Of a stretch of DNA of 64,000 nt, positions 40,656 to 52,063 are shown in pieces. How positions within the stretch are numbered: position 1 is the stretch's first letter; the number at the start of each line of letters is the position of its first letter. The position numbers were made by a program, and so were the translations under genes. Source of the stretch: Nothopassalora personata (taxonomy: Eukaryota > Ascomycota > Dothideomycetes > Mycosphaerellales > Mycosphaerellaceae); assembly GCA_033816765.1 (NCBI GenBank), contig CM066287.1:5952001-6016000 (forward strand), in the 5' to 3' direction. The notes under the pieces were generated by a model that did not search any database, was not told where the DNA came from, and worked only from the letters and a program-made list of their open reading frames with translations.

Positions 40656-41648
40656 TTACCACCTGATGACCTTCTCGGTCTCGCCCTCACCCGGTGGGAA
40701 GTAGACATTGATAAGACCCTTGTAGTAAGCCATCAGAGTCTCCTTGTCAGGCAGACCATCACTCTTGCTGTACAAGTCGTATGGGTTGAAAGCCTTGACA
40801 GCAGCCATCATCTTCTCATCCTTGTCGTTCATCATCCATCGGTAGCCACCAGCGCTGTGCCATGGGTAGAAGGAGTGGTATCGGATCATGGCGAGAGCCT
40901 CATCTGGGAGTGTGCTCTGGTCCTTGCAGATGTTGTAAAGGTACTCATCGTGACCCCAGCTGAGCATAACGTTGTCCAAGCCACAGCCTGGCTGGTAGAT
41001 GCCGTGCTCGGTGCTGTAGATGGGGTCCTTGCTGTCTGGGTTCTCCTCGAAGGAGCCTGGGTAGATGATCGACTCGCTGAAGCGGCAGCCCACTGGGAAG
41101 GTGTCTCCGACGACGTCCCATTGGCCTTGAGCGTCGTAGAAGAAGAGAAGCTTGCCCAGGTCGTGGATGAGGCCGGTGAGCTGGAACCACTGTGGCTTGC
41201 CGTCACGGCGAATGGCCTCAGCAGATTGGAAGGCGTGCTCGATCTGGCTGAGGGAGGTGTCGGGGTCGGACTCGTCGATGAGCTCGTTGAGCTTCTCCAT
41301 CGCTTGCCAGATGGTCATCTCAGCGCGTGTCTTGAGCTTGAAGTCGTTGCGGGCCTTCAGGTTGTAAGCAACGGTCTGCTTGGTGTGTTGCTCTCTGTAG
41401 AAGTTCTTGACGCGGTCACATGCGTCTTCGTAGTTACGGAACTGGGTCTTGTCCTTGTCCTCGTCGAACTTGGACTTTTCGTACATGTCGACCTCCTCTT
41501 GAGTTGCGGTGCCATTCTTCACCCGCATCTGAGCCTTGAGGAGGTTGACCTCGTGGACAGCATCATCTGTTGCCTCGAGGGCGAGACCATCCTTGTGGTC
41601 GTTGAAGTTCTCCGCAATGTCAGGAGTTTCAAGAATTGCTGGTGCCAT
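40656..41648 (-). CDS. myo-Inositol oxygenase (MIOX)
   Basis: MIOX uses a di-iron centre and O2 to cleave myo-inositol to D-glucuronate, the first step of the oxygenase route of inositol catabolism, in the cytosol. The ATG at 41648 gives MAPAILETPDIAENFND; an upstream stretch in the same frame is hydrophobic and not part of the family. The 330-residue protein is intronless. The HD-domain iron ligands are present: TGLIHDLGKLL, LSWGHDEYLY, and the His pair in RYHSFYPWHSAGGY. Substrate-loop residues GDTFPVGCRFSESIIYPGSFEENPD and YSTEHGIYQPGCGL are typical. Transcription is divergent from the aldo-keto reductase, which could reduce the glucuronate product. Confidence 0.96.
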   Translation of the reverse strand: MAPAILETPDIAENFNDHKDGLALEATDDAVHEVNLLKAQMRVKNGTATQEEVDMYEKSKFDEDKDKTQFRNYEDACDRVKNFYREQHTKQTVAYNLKARNDFKLKTRAEMTIWQAMEKLNELIDESDPDTSLSQIEHAFQSAEAIRRDGKPQWFQLTGLIHDLGKLLFFYDAQGQWDVVGDTFPVGCRFSESIIYPGSFEENPDSKDPIYSTEHGIYQPGCGLDNVMLSWGHDEYLYNICKDQSTLPDEALAMIRYHSFYPWHSAGGYRWMMNDKDEKMMAAVKAFNPYDLYSKSDGLPDKETLMAYYKGLINVYFPPGEGETEKVIRW

Positions 41649-42579
41649 TTTGACGACTAGTATTACGAGAAACAGTAAAGTCAAATGTCAAATGTCATAT
41701 GTCGGCAACAGTGGCTTGTAAGATGATAAGCTCACAGATGGATGTAATTGACAGGTGCTGATGGGTTAAGGAGAGTCGAAAGGGGACGATACTTATGCAG
41801 CGCACAAAGACATCGCTTACGGAGGGTGTGGACTCTCCACCTGCCCTGAGAAGGCGTAGTAGGCAAGATGGAAAAGACCCTTACGTCGCAGCGTGGAGAT
41901 GTTTCCCTTGTCTGGCCCTCGCATCTCACCAGCTGTCCATGGGACGGCGGATCAACCAGATGGTTGTTGATATGATGCCATGCAACGAGGCTGGAGCCAC
42001 CAGAGTCTAAGGCCCTACTAATGCAGGGATCCCGCCGATGCGAGGTGAATCATAGGTCGCGCTCGGAGAATCCTGATCATTAGCGCCCTTGTCGGAAGCA
42101 AGTTGACCCCGCTCTCCTCAAATAAATCGCTCACGCTGGGGTAGCAGGTCCGAATGGTAGGTCAGTGCTGGCGTAACGGATGGGGAATATTGCCAGTTTT
42201 GCGACGCACAAGGAAGCTCGGTGACTTGGTTTTTCCAGGTAACCACGGATGCCCGCTCCGATGACCTATTCTGGACGGAGTGAGGGTCTTGGAGCACTTT
42301 TCGCCGGCTGCGAGCGGCAGTACGTTTCTCCAGAGCCGTAATTTTCCCACCTTTTTCTTTTTCGCCGAGATCGTGCCTTCTTACCCTTGAGCACGTGGCA
42401 GCCATGGTGGGGGTTGCCTTTCGCTGCTGCTCCATGAGCAGTCGCCGACATGGCCAAACCATGTCCACAGCGCGCATGGTTATGGTTCGGTGTGTCCTTG
42501 CGCGGACCTCTCAATGAATCCTTCTCTGGCAGACTTCATTCTCGCGCGAACACCAGAAAGCATTTTACATCCAAAGACA
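41649..42579. promoter_or_regulatory. Divergent promoter region between MIOX and the aldo-keto reductase
   Basis: These 931 bases separate the start codons of two genes that may act in consecutive steps. Small overlapping frames lack motifs. The region is a good place to look for a shared regulator site, but none can be assigned by eye. Confidence 0.5.
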
Positions 42580-43962
<1,383 letters not shown>

Positions 43963-44085
43963 GCTTCCAGCAGGCGAGGGGGGTGTAGACTCCATGCTGC
44001 TCGGATGATGCAGTCCATAGATGTATACAGCGACGCCAAAAGCCACGACCCATCATGTAGTTGTGCATATCCCGTTGCTGTATCC

Positions 44086-44412
44086 TCATCTCTTCGATGC
44101 GCGATCGGGCTTGTGTACTGTCTCGGCCTTCTCCTCGAGCATACGCTGCAATGCCTCGTTGCTTCGGGCTAGAAGTATGACATCCTTGCTGTTGATGGTA
44201 GTGCGACCGGCGTGCTTGGCGAACGCTTCCATGTCTGTGGCGGCTGTCGCGATTTTGGCGTAGACGAGCTCTGTCAGGCCTGCGATGTATTGCGGTGTGG
44301 CATTGATGTTCGTGTCGAGGGCGACGGCGTCGACGGTCTTGCCGATTGAGTACCAGAGAGCGGCTTTCAGGTTCTCCTCGGTGGAGTTGTCGTTTTGCGT
44401 GAGTTCGGGCAT
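44086..44412 (-). CDS. MHF1: CENP-S/MHF1 histone-fold protein
   Basis: CENP-S/MHF1 pairs with CENP-X/MHF2 in the constitutive centromere complex and also aids the Fanconi-type helicase at stalled forks. The 108-residue protein starts at the ATG at 44412 (MPELTQNDNSTEENLKAALWYSIGKTVDA). The histone-fold helices are LKAALWYSIGKTVDAVA, QYIAGLTELVYAKIATAATDMEAFAKHAG and TINSKDVILLARSNEALQRML, with the typical AFAKHAGRTTINSKDVILLARSN signature. A longer open frame upstream lacks similarity and was excluded. The gene sits inside the block of polyol enzymes and has no obvious functional link with it. Confidence 0.93.
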   Translation of the reverse strand: MPELTQNDNSTEENLKAALWYSIGKTVDAVALDTNINATPQYIAGLTELVYAKIATAATDMEAFAKHAGRTTINSKDVILLARSNEALQRMLEEKAETVHKPDRASKR

Positions 44413-45032
44413 GCTGGTGGCGTGATGTGGTAAGATGGAAGTAGATCGAAGGAGCAGCGCGTCAGAGTCGTGACGCTCTCGCGTGCTGATTCGACAAAGA
44501 CATCTCGTTCCTGTTCCGACCACTCCAGCCATCGACGTGAACATGCACCAAGTTCTGAATCATCATCGCGAGAGGGGCGTCCGATGTACTGCACTCTCAA
44601 TTGACCTTGGAAGCATCCGCAATACATCTCTCTAAGAGCTAGCTACATGGACATGTCTGTCCGTCTTCGATACGTGTTGCATTGCAAGTAGCCTGACCGT
44701 AGAGAGCGACACTATGCAAAGGCGGACACTATGCAAAGGCTGGCTCCGGAGATCAGGCTCCTTTCCCATGGTACTCAGGAATGCTCCTGCGCAGCTGTGC
44801 TCCCATATGGGCGCGATGTGCTGGCGAGGAATGCTCCCTCAACCTCCTGTAGCGCACTTCACACGCCTTGCTGCGCTTCAACATCTCGAACGCCTTAGCC
44901 ACCAAGCTTGTGCAGCATGGAAAGATGGCGAGTTGTGCGTACCGTGCTCCCTTGATAGTAGTATGTAAATCCAGCAACCACCGTTTGACTCTCTCCCGTT
45001 ACTGTTATCGTTATACTGTGCTCCCCTCGAAG
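44413..45032. promoter_or_regulatory. Divergent promoter region, MHF1 and AA11-like gene
   Basis: These 620 bases lie between divergent starts. A near-perfect duplication of the 14-base string acactatgcaaagg occurs at 44709-44738. Open frame continues upstream of the AA11 start but without ATG or signal peptide. Confidence 0.45.
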
Positions 45033-46871
45033 ATGACATCAAGAAGACATCCAACATCTAGCTTGGCATTCTGCGCCTTAGTATTATCTGCACGACATGC
45101 CCTAGGCCACATGGAGATGAGCTGGCCTTATGCTCTGCACAGCAAATTCGATCCTGAGAACAGCTACGACAAGATCGATTACAGCATGACCTCTCCACTC
45201 ACAGACGATGGGTCAAACTTTCCTTGCAAAGGCTATCAGAACGACAGGCCCTTCCGTGCGGTGGCAACATACTCGGCTGGATCGACCTACAACATCTCAT
45301 TAGCTGGCACAGCTTCACATGGCGGTGGATCTTGTCAAATCTCCATGTCCTACGACAACGGGGCCACGTTCACCGTGATCAAGAGCATGATCGGCGGATG
45401 TCCTCTGGAATCAACGTACGACTTCACAGTGCCATCATACGCACCCACCGGTGACGCGCTTCTTGCCTGGACATGGCAGAACAAGGAAGGCAACCGCGAA
45501 TACTACATGAACTGCGCTCAGGTCAATGTAGTCGCCAGCAGCGCCCACAGACGGCATCGAAGACAAGCTTACAATAGCTTCGAGAGATTACCTTACATCT
45601 GGAAGGGCAACTTGCCTGGTCTCAATGATTGTGTGACAACAGAAGGCGACGACCCTGTCTACCCTAGTCCCGGTCCAGACGTTATCTATGGTGACGGTTA
45701 TAGCAGTTCCAGCCTGTTGTCTCCAGGCAGTTGCGACGCAGCGACACCTTATGGTCAAACATATCAGGATCTCGGTGACAGCTCTGCATCGCCAGCAACG
45801 TCTAGCAACAGCACCAGCGCAACGACCGGCCCAGCAGCTAATGACACGAACTCCACGGTATCTGCTCCGGTGGCTGATGATTCGTACACAGATACGACTG
45901 CTTCTACTTCAGTCGCAGAAGTACCGGCAGGGCCATATCTAGGTGACGACCTTTCAACATCGGACGACCGTATGCCAGATGATTCCCATACAGAGCGTCG
46001 CAGCTCCACATCGACAGCTACAATGCATGTGAGAACACTGTCTCCACGGGCTGTGATGGCACCCACAAGTCTAGCAGAATACCCTCCTCAGCGCATCATG
46101 ATCCCGAGTACTGCTGGCGTATCTACCACGACCGTCTACGTCGACTGCGACAGCACAGTCACCATCACAGTGACACCATCTGCCACCACATCCCACCCAG
46201 CGACTTATATAACGTCGGTTCCTGAGGCTGCTTGCACTGGCACCGCCGCAGTGTGTCCTTGTGCTCCGGATTATGGATGCGAGCTTGTCGGCACCTGCCT
46301 ATGGCAGTGTGTCGCTCAGTCCATGCCACCAACTCAGCCGTCCAGGACGCCAGCCCTGTCGTCTCGAATGGTAACTTCGACAACAAGAGCACAGCCCCCT
46401 CCAACCTCCAAGCCAGCAACTCCATCGCCCAAGCCGCAGGATCCGGTACCCTCGAATCCTGATCGTCCACCATATGCGACAGGCGACCTTAGTGCATACT
46501 TGCCCTGCGTACCAGGGACATTCATCTGCACGAGCGAGACTACATGGCAGACCTGTAACTACGACAGCGCGGCCGACTGGATATACGGATACTCACGTAC
46601 AGTGGCCGCCGGCATGATGTGCTTGCCCAACCTATCCCCATACTCAAGCACGACAGATCAATATGGCCAGCAAGCGAATGTGGAAGGTGGTAGCTACAGG
46701 GATGATCGAATCGTACGAGCACGACCAGATGGCGACTGCGATGTGGACGGCAGTCTACAATGTTCAGATGGTGGACAGCAGTTCCTGGTTTGCGATTTTG
46801 GTGGCCTCGTCAGGATGGGAGCGGTGGCAGCAGGCACGACTTGTACCGACGGAAAGATTGTGGTTGCTTGA
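45033..46871 (+). CDS. AA11-like lytic polysaccharide monooxygenase with C-terminal Cys-rich module
   Basis: This is a secreted copper enzyme, probably acting on chitin, as AA11 members do. The ATG at 45033 gives MTSRRHPTSSLAFCALVLSA, a signal peptide ending ALG, so mature His26 (HMEMSWP) would be the first copper ligand. The second, His96, lies in GTASHGGGSCQISMSYD, with the following IKSMIGGCPLESTYDF typical of AA11. The catalytic domain ends near residue 230. A Ser/Thr/Pro-rich linker (about 230-480) contains a Cys-rich patch (CTGTAAVCPCAPDYGCELVGTC split by short gaps). The last 115 residues form a second Cys-rich module (LPCVPGTFICTSETTWQTC, LQCSDGGQQFLVCDFGG, AGTTCTDGKIVVA), probably carbohydrate binding. 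Total 612 residues, one exon. Confidence 0.88.
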   Translation: MTSRRHPTSSLAFCALVLSARHALGHMEMSWPYALHSKFDPENSYDKIDYSMTSPLTDDGSNFPCKGYQNDRPFRAVATYSAGSTYNISLAGTASHGGGSCQISMSYDNGATFTVIKSMIGGCPLESTYDFTVPSYAPTGDALLAWTWQNKEGNREYYMNCAQVNVVASSAHRRHRRQAYNSFERLPYIWKGNLPGLNDCVTTEGDDPVYPSPGPDVIYGDGYSSSSLLSPGSCDAATPYGQTYQDLGDSSASPATSSNSTSATTGPAANDTNSTVSAPVADDSYTDTTASTSVAEVPAGPYLGDDLSTSDDRMPDDSHTERRSSTSTATMHVRTLSPRAVMAPTSLAEYPPQRIMIPSTAGVSTTTVYVDCDSTVTITVTPSATTSHPATYITSVPEAACTGTAAVCPCAPDYGCELVGTCLWQCVAQSMPPTQPSRTPALSSRMVTSTTRAQPPPTSKPATPSPKPQDPVPSNPDRPPYATGDLSAYLPCVPGTFICTSETTWQTCNYDSAADWIYGYSRTVAAGMMCLPNLSPYSSTTDQYGQQANVEGGSYRDDRIVRARPDGDCDVDGSLQCSDGGQQFLVCDFGGLVRMGAVAAGTTCTDGKIVVA

Positions 46872-47133
46872 TAGGTAGGGTACTTGGGAGTACAGCATGG
46901 CGTTCAAGGGGTACTGCACGAGTTATGACTGTGAAGAGCAACGTCTTGAGTAATACTGAAGTCTAATCTGAACAACGTGAACCTGAATCTACCACGCGCC
47001 ACGCCTGTTTTCCAGCCATCGCTATGCACAACCACAATTACATAACTGAGGTATCACAACTTTGACGAATGCTGATTGACCAAGAATATATCAGCACTAT
47101 TCAACCTTGTGCACCACTGGACCAAGCGCACCC

Positions 47134-48394
47134 TCATACCTTGCCTTGAGCTTCATCGCTGCTATCAATTATGACCTTGATCACGAGCTTCCCCTCTGCG
47201 TCCTTGGTTTTGCCTGCCATCTCGAACGCCTTCACGGCATCTTGTAGACCACTGAATCGGTGTGTAACCAATTTCGAGAAGTCAGGGCCGTCTGAAGACT
47301 TCTGCGCCTGGAGAACAATGTCGATGCTCTCCTGGTATGTGTTGGCGTATCGGAAGACGCCGACAATATCGACTTCCCGTAACGCTGCGGCTCCCAGGGG
47401 AAGAGTCTGGATTGGGTGGCCCATGCCGACGAGCATGATGCGGCCTCCTGGTCGTGTAGCCTGAAGTTGTCAGTCAGTCATTTCCTGCCATCTAGCGCCT
47501 CCATTCAGCAAAGAGCTCACATATATCCCAGCCTGCACACAACTCGGCACCCCGGTAGCCTCAAACACGACATCCACCTCCCCAATCCCATCCACCGCCC
47601 CAACCTCAGCAGCAGTCTCTTTCGCAATCGCCAGACTCTCATCAACATCCTTCCCGCGCCTCATCGGCACCGTATAGCTACTATGCGCAAATCCATTCTT
47701 CACCGCAAATTCCAACCTTCCTGCGTCAATATCCGCGATCACCACCTTCTTTGCCCCCTTCAGCTTCGCCACAGCCGCGCACAGAAGCCCCACGGCTCCA
47801 GCTCCAAAGACGATGACGCTCGCGTCTTTAGGCATCAAGCTCCTCCTGAACGCATGGAGCGCTACGCCCAGCGGCTCCAGAAGGGCCCCAACATCCAGAC
47901 TGATCTCCTCGGGTAGTTTATAAACCCACTTCGCCGGGTGATTGATCCGTTCCTGGAGCGTGCCTTGAAAATGCGGGAAAGCCTTGCCACTGGATCGAAA
48001 TTTGATGTTCGGGCAGATGTTGTATCTTCCTTCTGTACATCTTTGGCATTGGTCGCAGGGGAGGCCGACTTCGAGAGCGACTTTATCGCCGACTTTTAGG
48101 TGTGAGACTTCTGCTCCGACTTCTGTCACGACTCCGGCGGATTCGTGGCCGAGGGACAGAGGTTCGCGGACGAGGATGTCGCCGTTGCGGAAGTGCGAGT
48201 AGTAGTGTAGGTCGGAGCCGCAGAGGCCGGTGGAGGATATGCGGACTTGGACTTCGTTTGAGGAAGGCGAGGTGAGGGTACGTTGCTCCTGGGGTGGCGT
48301 TAGATAGGGTGTGACTGGTGTTCGCTACGAGACATACCACACGAAGGTCTTTCGCAGCGTGCAGGACGGAGGCATTGATCTGTCGGGTAGACAT
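47134..48394 (-). CDS. Sorbitol/xylitol dehydrogenase family zinc alcohol dehydrogenase (three exons)
   Basis: This is an NAD-dependent polyol dehydrogenase of the medium-chain family; relatives oxidise xylitol to D-xylulose or sorbitol to fructose. Exon 1 (ATG 48394) encodes MSTRQINASVLHAAKDLRV. After a 50-base intron exon 2 reads EQRTLTSPSSNEVQVRISSTGLCGSDLHYYSHFRNGD, with catalytic zinc ligands Cys and His, and GHESAG. Structural zinc cysteines lie in LPCDQCQRCTEGRYNIC. The NAD-binding loop is VFGAGAVGLLCA, followed by VIADIDAGRLEFA, whose Asp favours NAD over NADP. Exon 3 starts ATRPGGRIMLVGMG and ends at 47134. About 370 residues. It shares a 340-base divergent promoter with the SDR gene. 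Substrate is inference. Confidence 0.92.
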
Positions 48395-48734
48395 GGTTAC
48401 GAGGAGCTGTCGAGATACCTTGATGAACAAGGACGAACGACACGAAGGGATTGGAAAGGTAAGAATGAACAGCACTCCACTCTACTAAACAAGCAAGCAG
48501 TCTTGCTTTTCTCTCGATCTCTTCTCGGGATATATCCGCCTATGGACGTGTGGCCATGTTTTTCCGTTACATGCTCCAGCTGGTCGTTGCGTTTCGCTCT
48601 CATGATCGGCATTTGAATCCGCAGGCAGAACCCCTCCGGTTCGCCCTCGTGTCGGCATTTGCAGGGTTTGGCAAAGCTGTGCCTGATCAATGGCAAAATC
48701 TCTCGCGTCTGGATTGTTTCTATAAGTCATACGC
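48395..48734. promoter_or_regulatory. Divergent promoter between the polyol dehydrogenase and the SDR
   Basis: These 340 bases are the whole space between the two start codons. An inverted CGG...CCG pair spaced by nine bases (48607-48621) has the form of a Zn2Cys6 site, but its relation to the regulator at 52-54 kb is untested. Confidence 0.45.
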
Positions 48735-49703
48735 ATGTCTGAGGCGCGTGTTCGACAGATTGCAGAGCGTTTTGAGACTGAGACTAGAAAGACGAAGATG
48801 GGTTCCGTGCAGCAGCTTTTCAGCCTGGAGGGCAAGACGGCGTTGGTGACTGGCGGGACGAGGGGTATTGGGCAGGCGATGGCTATTGCCTTGGCAGAGG
48901 CCGGTGCTGATGTTTTGCTCGTGCAGGTGCGTGTTGAGAGAAGTGAGGCAGATTGTACAGGCAGACTGATACAGGGCAGAGAAATGACTCCAACCAAGAG
49001 ACGAAACAAGCCATCGAGAAGTTGGGCAGGAAAGCACAAATATACACAGCAGACCTCGCAGACAGTGCATCGATGAAGGCATTGACCCCCAAAGTCCTCG
49101 GAGATGGCCACCAAATCCACATCCTGCTCAACTGCGGCGGGATTCAAAGGAGACACCCTGCTCACCAGTTCCCGGACGAGGACTGGAACGAAGTGCTTCA
49201 GGTCAACCTAAACGCCGTCTTCACTCTCTGCAGAGACGTCGGCGCACACATGCTCTCTCGCGACGCCGATCAGTACGGCAGGAGAGGAAGCATCATCAAC
49301 ATTGGCTCCCTCCTCACATTCCAAGGCGGTATCAATGTGCCCGCCTACGCTGCTTCCAAGGGCGGCGTCGGCCAACTCACCAAAGCTCTGTCAAACCAGT
49401 GGGCCGACAAGGGCATTACTGTGAATGGTATTGCCCCAGGTTACATCGCTACTGAGATGAACACTGCGTTGATTCGGGACGAGAAGAGGGCGGCTTCGAT
49501 TTTGGAGCGGATACCGGCTGGTCGTTGGGGTTCGCCGGAGGACTTCAAGGGGAGTGTCGTGTACCTGGCGAGTCGTGCCAGTGCGTATGTCAGTGGAGAG
49601 ATCCTGACTGTGGACGGTAAGTGGTTCAGGGCGTTCCAGTCGCCTCTTGAGACTCTTGTGGTCGTATACTAACACGACGTTAGGAGGATGGATGGGAAGG
49701 TAG
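48735..49703 (+). CDS. KduD-like short-chain dehydrogenase (three exons)
   Basis: This is an NAD(P)-dependent SDR of the 2-deoxy-D-gluconate 3-dehydrogenase type. It probably interconverts a keto-sugar acid and its alcohol. The ATG at 48735 gives [13 protein letters not shown]; an internal ATG at 48798 ([13 protein letters not shown]) lies where bacterial members start. Exon 1 ends in ADVLLVQ, exon 2 starts [16 protein letters not shown] (acceptor GGGCAG), and a third exon of a few codons (GGWMGR, after a GTAAGT...TTAG intron) ends at 49703. The dinucleotide loop is [10 protein letters not shown], then NCGGIQ replaces NNAG. The catalytic residues are Ser in [10 protein letters not shown] and Tyr-Lys in [18 protein letters not shown] is standard. 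About 270 residues. Its place in the polyol block suggests 2-keto-gulonate or inosose-related chemistry, by inference. Confidence 0.92.
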
Positions 49704-50545
49704 TTAACTACCCATAGCGCCTCGTTGACCCTAGAATCGGCAGAGGAAGGCAGACTTACCTTGATGTTGATTGTTGGTCGTTGGTGATTGGGGGTTGGTA
49801 CGACGTTATGAAGAGGATATGTAGCGATCGCGCCTCGTGGCACCAGGACAGGGATTGAGCCTCGATTGATCAAAGTACTTGTTCAGATAACATCATACGG
49901 CAGTAAACAGTGCTGTAAACAAAGATAGATCATCGTCGCCAGGTGCTATAGGGCCTCCTGGCTCGTCGGATCAGAGTTCTTCCGAAAGCTTGCTGTATTA
50001 TTTCAAAGGCCGTAGCTCGCCGACGAAGATGCACCTGCATTTGCCAGCTTGCAGGCTAAGAAGTTGTGCTGTGCTGTAGCTATGAATCCACGCGGGGCCT
50101 CCACAATATGGAGCTCCTCGCGGCCTCGTCTCCGTGATCAGTCAGTCCGCCAGTACTTCGCGATAATGTTCTTGCGCTGCCGGCAACGGACGGGCCAACC
50201 TGCTCTGTCTGTCGCTGCCAGGGAAAGAGTTCCCGACCTGCAGCGCGTGAAGAGCTTCGCTTGGCCCGTACGCTACCAACCAACGCGTGGATCAGTCACG
50301 TCGTGTCCCATTGCGCTCGACTACTGTAGACGCGCATTACGCTGTTCAACGATCGGCGACAACGTCAGGATAAAAGGTAGGTGTGTTCTCATGATCGCTG
50401 GATGAATTTCGTTGCTTTGTTGTCGCTCTCGCTGTCCCGAGCCCGCCGATCTTCGAGCAAAAAGAGCCGTTGAAAAACGTTCAGAACACGTTCACAGCAT
50501 CCTTCTTGTCCTCCCATACCCTTCCTCCCTCGCAGCAACATCACA
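49704..50545. other. Intergenic, upstream of the inositol dehydrogenase-like gene
   Basis: About 840 bases without a supported gene. Its right end, with a pyrimidine-rich tract (50500-50540) before the ATG, is the promoter of the next gene. Confidence 0.5.
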
Positions 50546-51616
50546 ATGGTTCGCAAGCTTCAAGTCGCAGTTTCTGGCCTCGGCCGCATGGGCGCTCGCC
50601 ACGCTCTGCACTTTCTCGACCGCACACCTCGCGCTGAGCTCATAGCTGCGTGTGATCCAGACCCCAAGGCATTGGCGTGGGCTAAGCAACGGCTGGAGCC
50701 ATTCGGCGTCAAGCTCTACAACGATTTCGACGAGATGCTCAAGCACGAGGGCCTCGAGGCTGTCGTTATTGCCGGCATCACCACAGAGCACGCACCACAA
50801 TCAATTCGAGCAATCGAGGCAGACAAGCACGTCCTCTGCGAGAAGCCACTCTCGACCAGCCTTGACATCTGCGAGGGTGTCCTCCGTGCTGCCAAAAAGA
50901 AGCCAGAGCTCACTGTCATGTGTGGATTCTCCCGACGATTCGACGCCTCCTACAGAGACGCAGCCAGCAAGGTTGAGTCTGGCGATATTGGCCGTGTTTC
51001 TGTCATCCGATCACAGACAGCCGACAAGCACAGGAACGACGACTACTTTGTCCAGTACGCCAAGTACTCTGGTGGTATCTTCGTTGATGCCAACATCCAC
51101 GACATCGACCTTGCATTCTGGTACTTCGGTGCGGATAGCATCGTCAAGAGCGTTACAGCTGTCGGCATCAACGCCCGCCTGCCAGGTCTTGCTCAGTATG
51201 GCGACGTTGACAACGGAGTCGGCATCGTGGAGTTCTGGGGCGGCAAGATCGCATACTTCTACTCTTCCCGCATGATGGCTGCTGGCCAGACCGACACGAC
51301 CGAGATCATCGGCACACATGGCAAGATCGTGGTCAATGGCAACCCACAGCAGAACCTCGTCGAGCACCACGAGGCTACTGGAATCCGCCGTGATGTGCCA
51401 CAAACATACTACGACCGCTTCGAGCAGGCCTTCGTCACTGAGTCGAACGAGTTCACTGAGGTGATCCTTGACGGCAAGAAGCCACCGTTCCAGCTGAGCG
51501 GCGCCGTCGCTGCTCTGAAGGTTGGCGATGCTCTGCAAGAGTCGCTCAGGTCTGGCAAGAAGATCGAGTTCAATGAGATTGGTGAGAGGATCGTTGAGTC
51601 GAGGCCTCGTTTGTAA
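50546..51616 (+). CDS. Inositol 2-dehydrogenase-like oxidoreductase (Gfo/Idh/MocA family)
   Basis: This NAD-dependent enzyme is expected to oxidise a hydroxyl of inositol or a related cyclic polyol to a ketone; IolG of bacteria makes scyllo-inosose. The intronless 356-residue protein starts MVRKLQVAVSGLGRMGARHALHF, a Rossmann GxGxxG. The family signature AEKP-type loop is VLCEKPLSTSLD at about 95. The catalytic residues are in SGGIFVDANIHDIDLAFWYFG, where Asp and His correspond to the IolG pair, and Lys of EKP. The C-terminal half has the usual substrate sheet (DNGVGIVEFWGGKIAYFYSS, TTEIIGTHGKIVVNG). Length matches IolG (about 335-350). It lies 840 bases after the SDR on the same strand and before the regulator. 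The name rests on overall family likeness. Confidence 0.9.
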   Translation: MVRKLQVAVSGLGRMGARHALHFLDRTPRAELIAACDPDPKALAWAKQRLEPFGVKLYNDFDEMLKHEGLEAVVIAGITTEHAPQSIRAIEADKHVLCEKPLSTSLDICEGVLRAAKKKPELTVMCGFSRRFDASYRDAASKVESGDIGRVSVIRSQTADKHRNDDYFVQYAKYSGGIFVDANIHDIDLAFWYFGADSIVKSVTAVGINARLPGLAQYGDVDNGVGIVEFWGGKIAYFYSSRMMAAGQTDTTEIIGTHGKIVVNGNPQQNLVEHHEATGIRRDVPQTYYDRFEQAFVTESNEFTEVILDGKKPPFQLSGAVAALKVGDALQESLRSGKKIEFNEIGERIVESRPRL

Positions 51617-52063
51617 GCTCTGTCTGAAGGGATATTTTGATAGATCTGGGATAGGCGGTCTTTCGAGGTCTAGACTTGCATAGGCATACTTTCGGATACA
51701 TGGCGGCAGGTCTGATGTTGGATAGGGTTGAGAACAGACTTTTGTCACTCTCTCTTGTACGGTGTGACGAAGCACACACATCACATGAAAAGTTATATAT
51801 CGACGCGTGAATCGCTATGGCGGCGAAGCCATGGGTGGAGACGTTCGTATCCACTTCGCTGCTTCCTAGTCTTGCCCGTTACAGCAGTCAAATCCACCAC
51901 CCCCCAAGCCTGACCCATGACTCTGGGGTGTTGCGCCAATTTTTCAGCCTTCCTTCGTGTCGCTGGCTGCCCCGCTTTCCCTCAACCCCCGATGCAGGTG
52001 ATATGTTCCGTTCTGTTGCAGTAACCATGGTATGATGGATCGCGCGACATGGCGTAGTTCAGC
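51617..52063. other. Intergenic, upstream of the Zn2Cys6 regulator
   Basis: About 450 bases. Nothing other than the presumed promoter of the next gene; an antisense frame running in from the dehydrogenase has no motif. Confidence 0.45.

Noticed and set aside
40539..41660. A 373-codon open frame antisense to the MIOX gene
   Set aside because: It mirrors the MIOX coding frame, is Val/Leu-rich in the way codon-biased antisense frames are, and has no domain.
51011..51784. A 257-codon antisense frame over the inositol dehydrogenase-like gene
   Set aside because: Antisense shadow of a well-supported gene with no motif.
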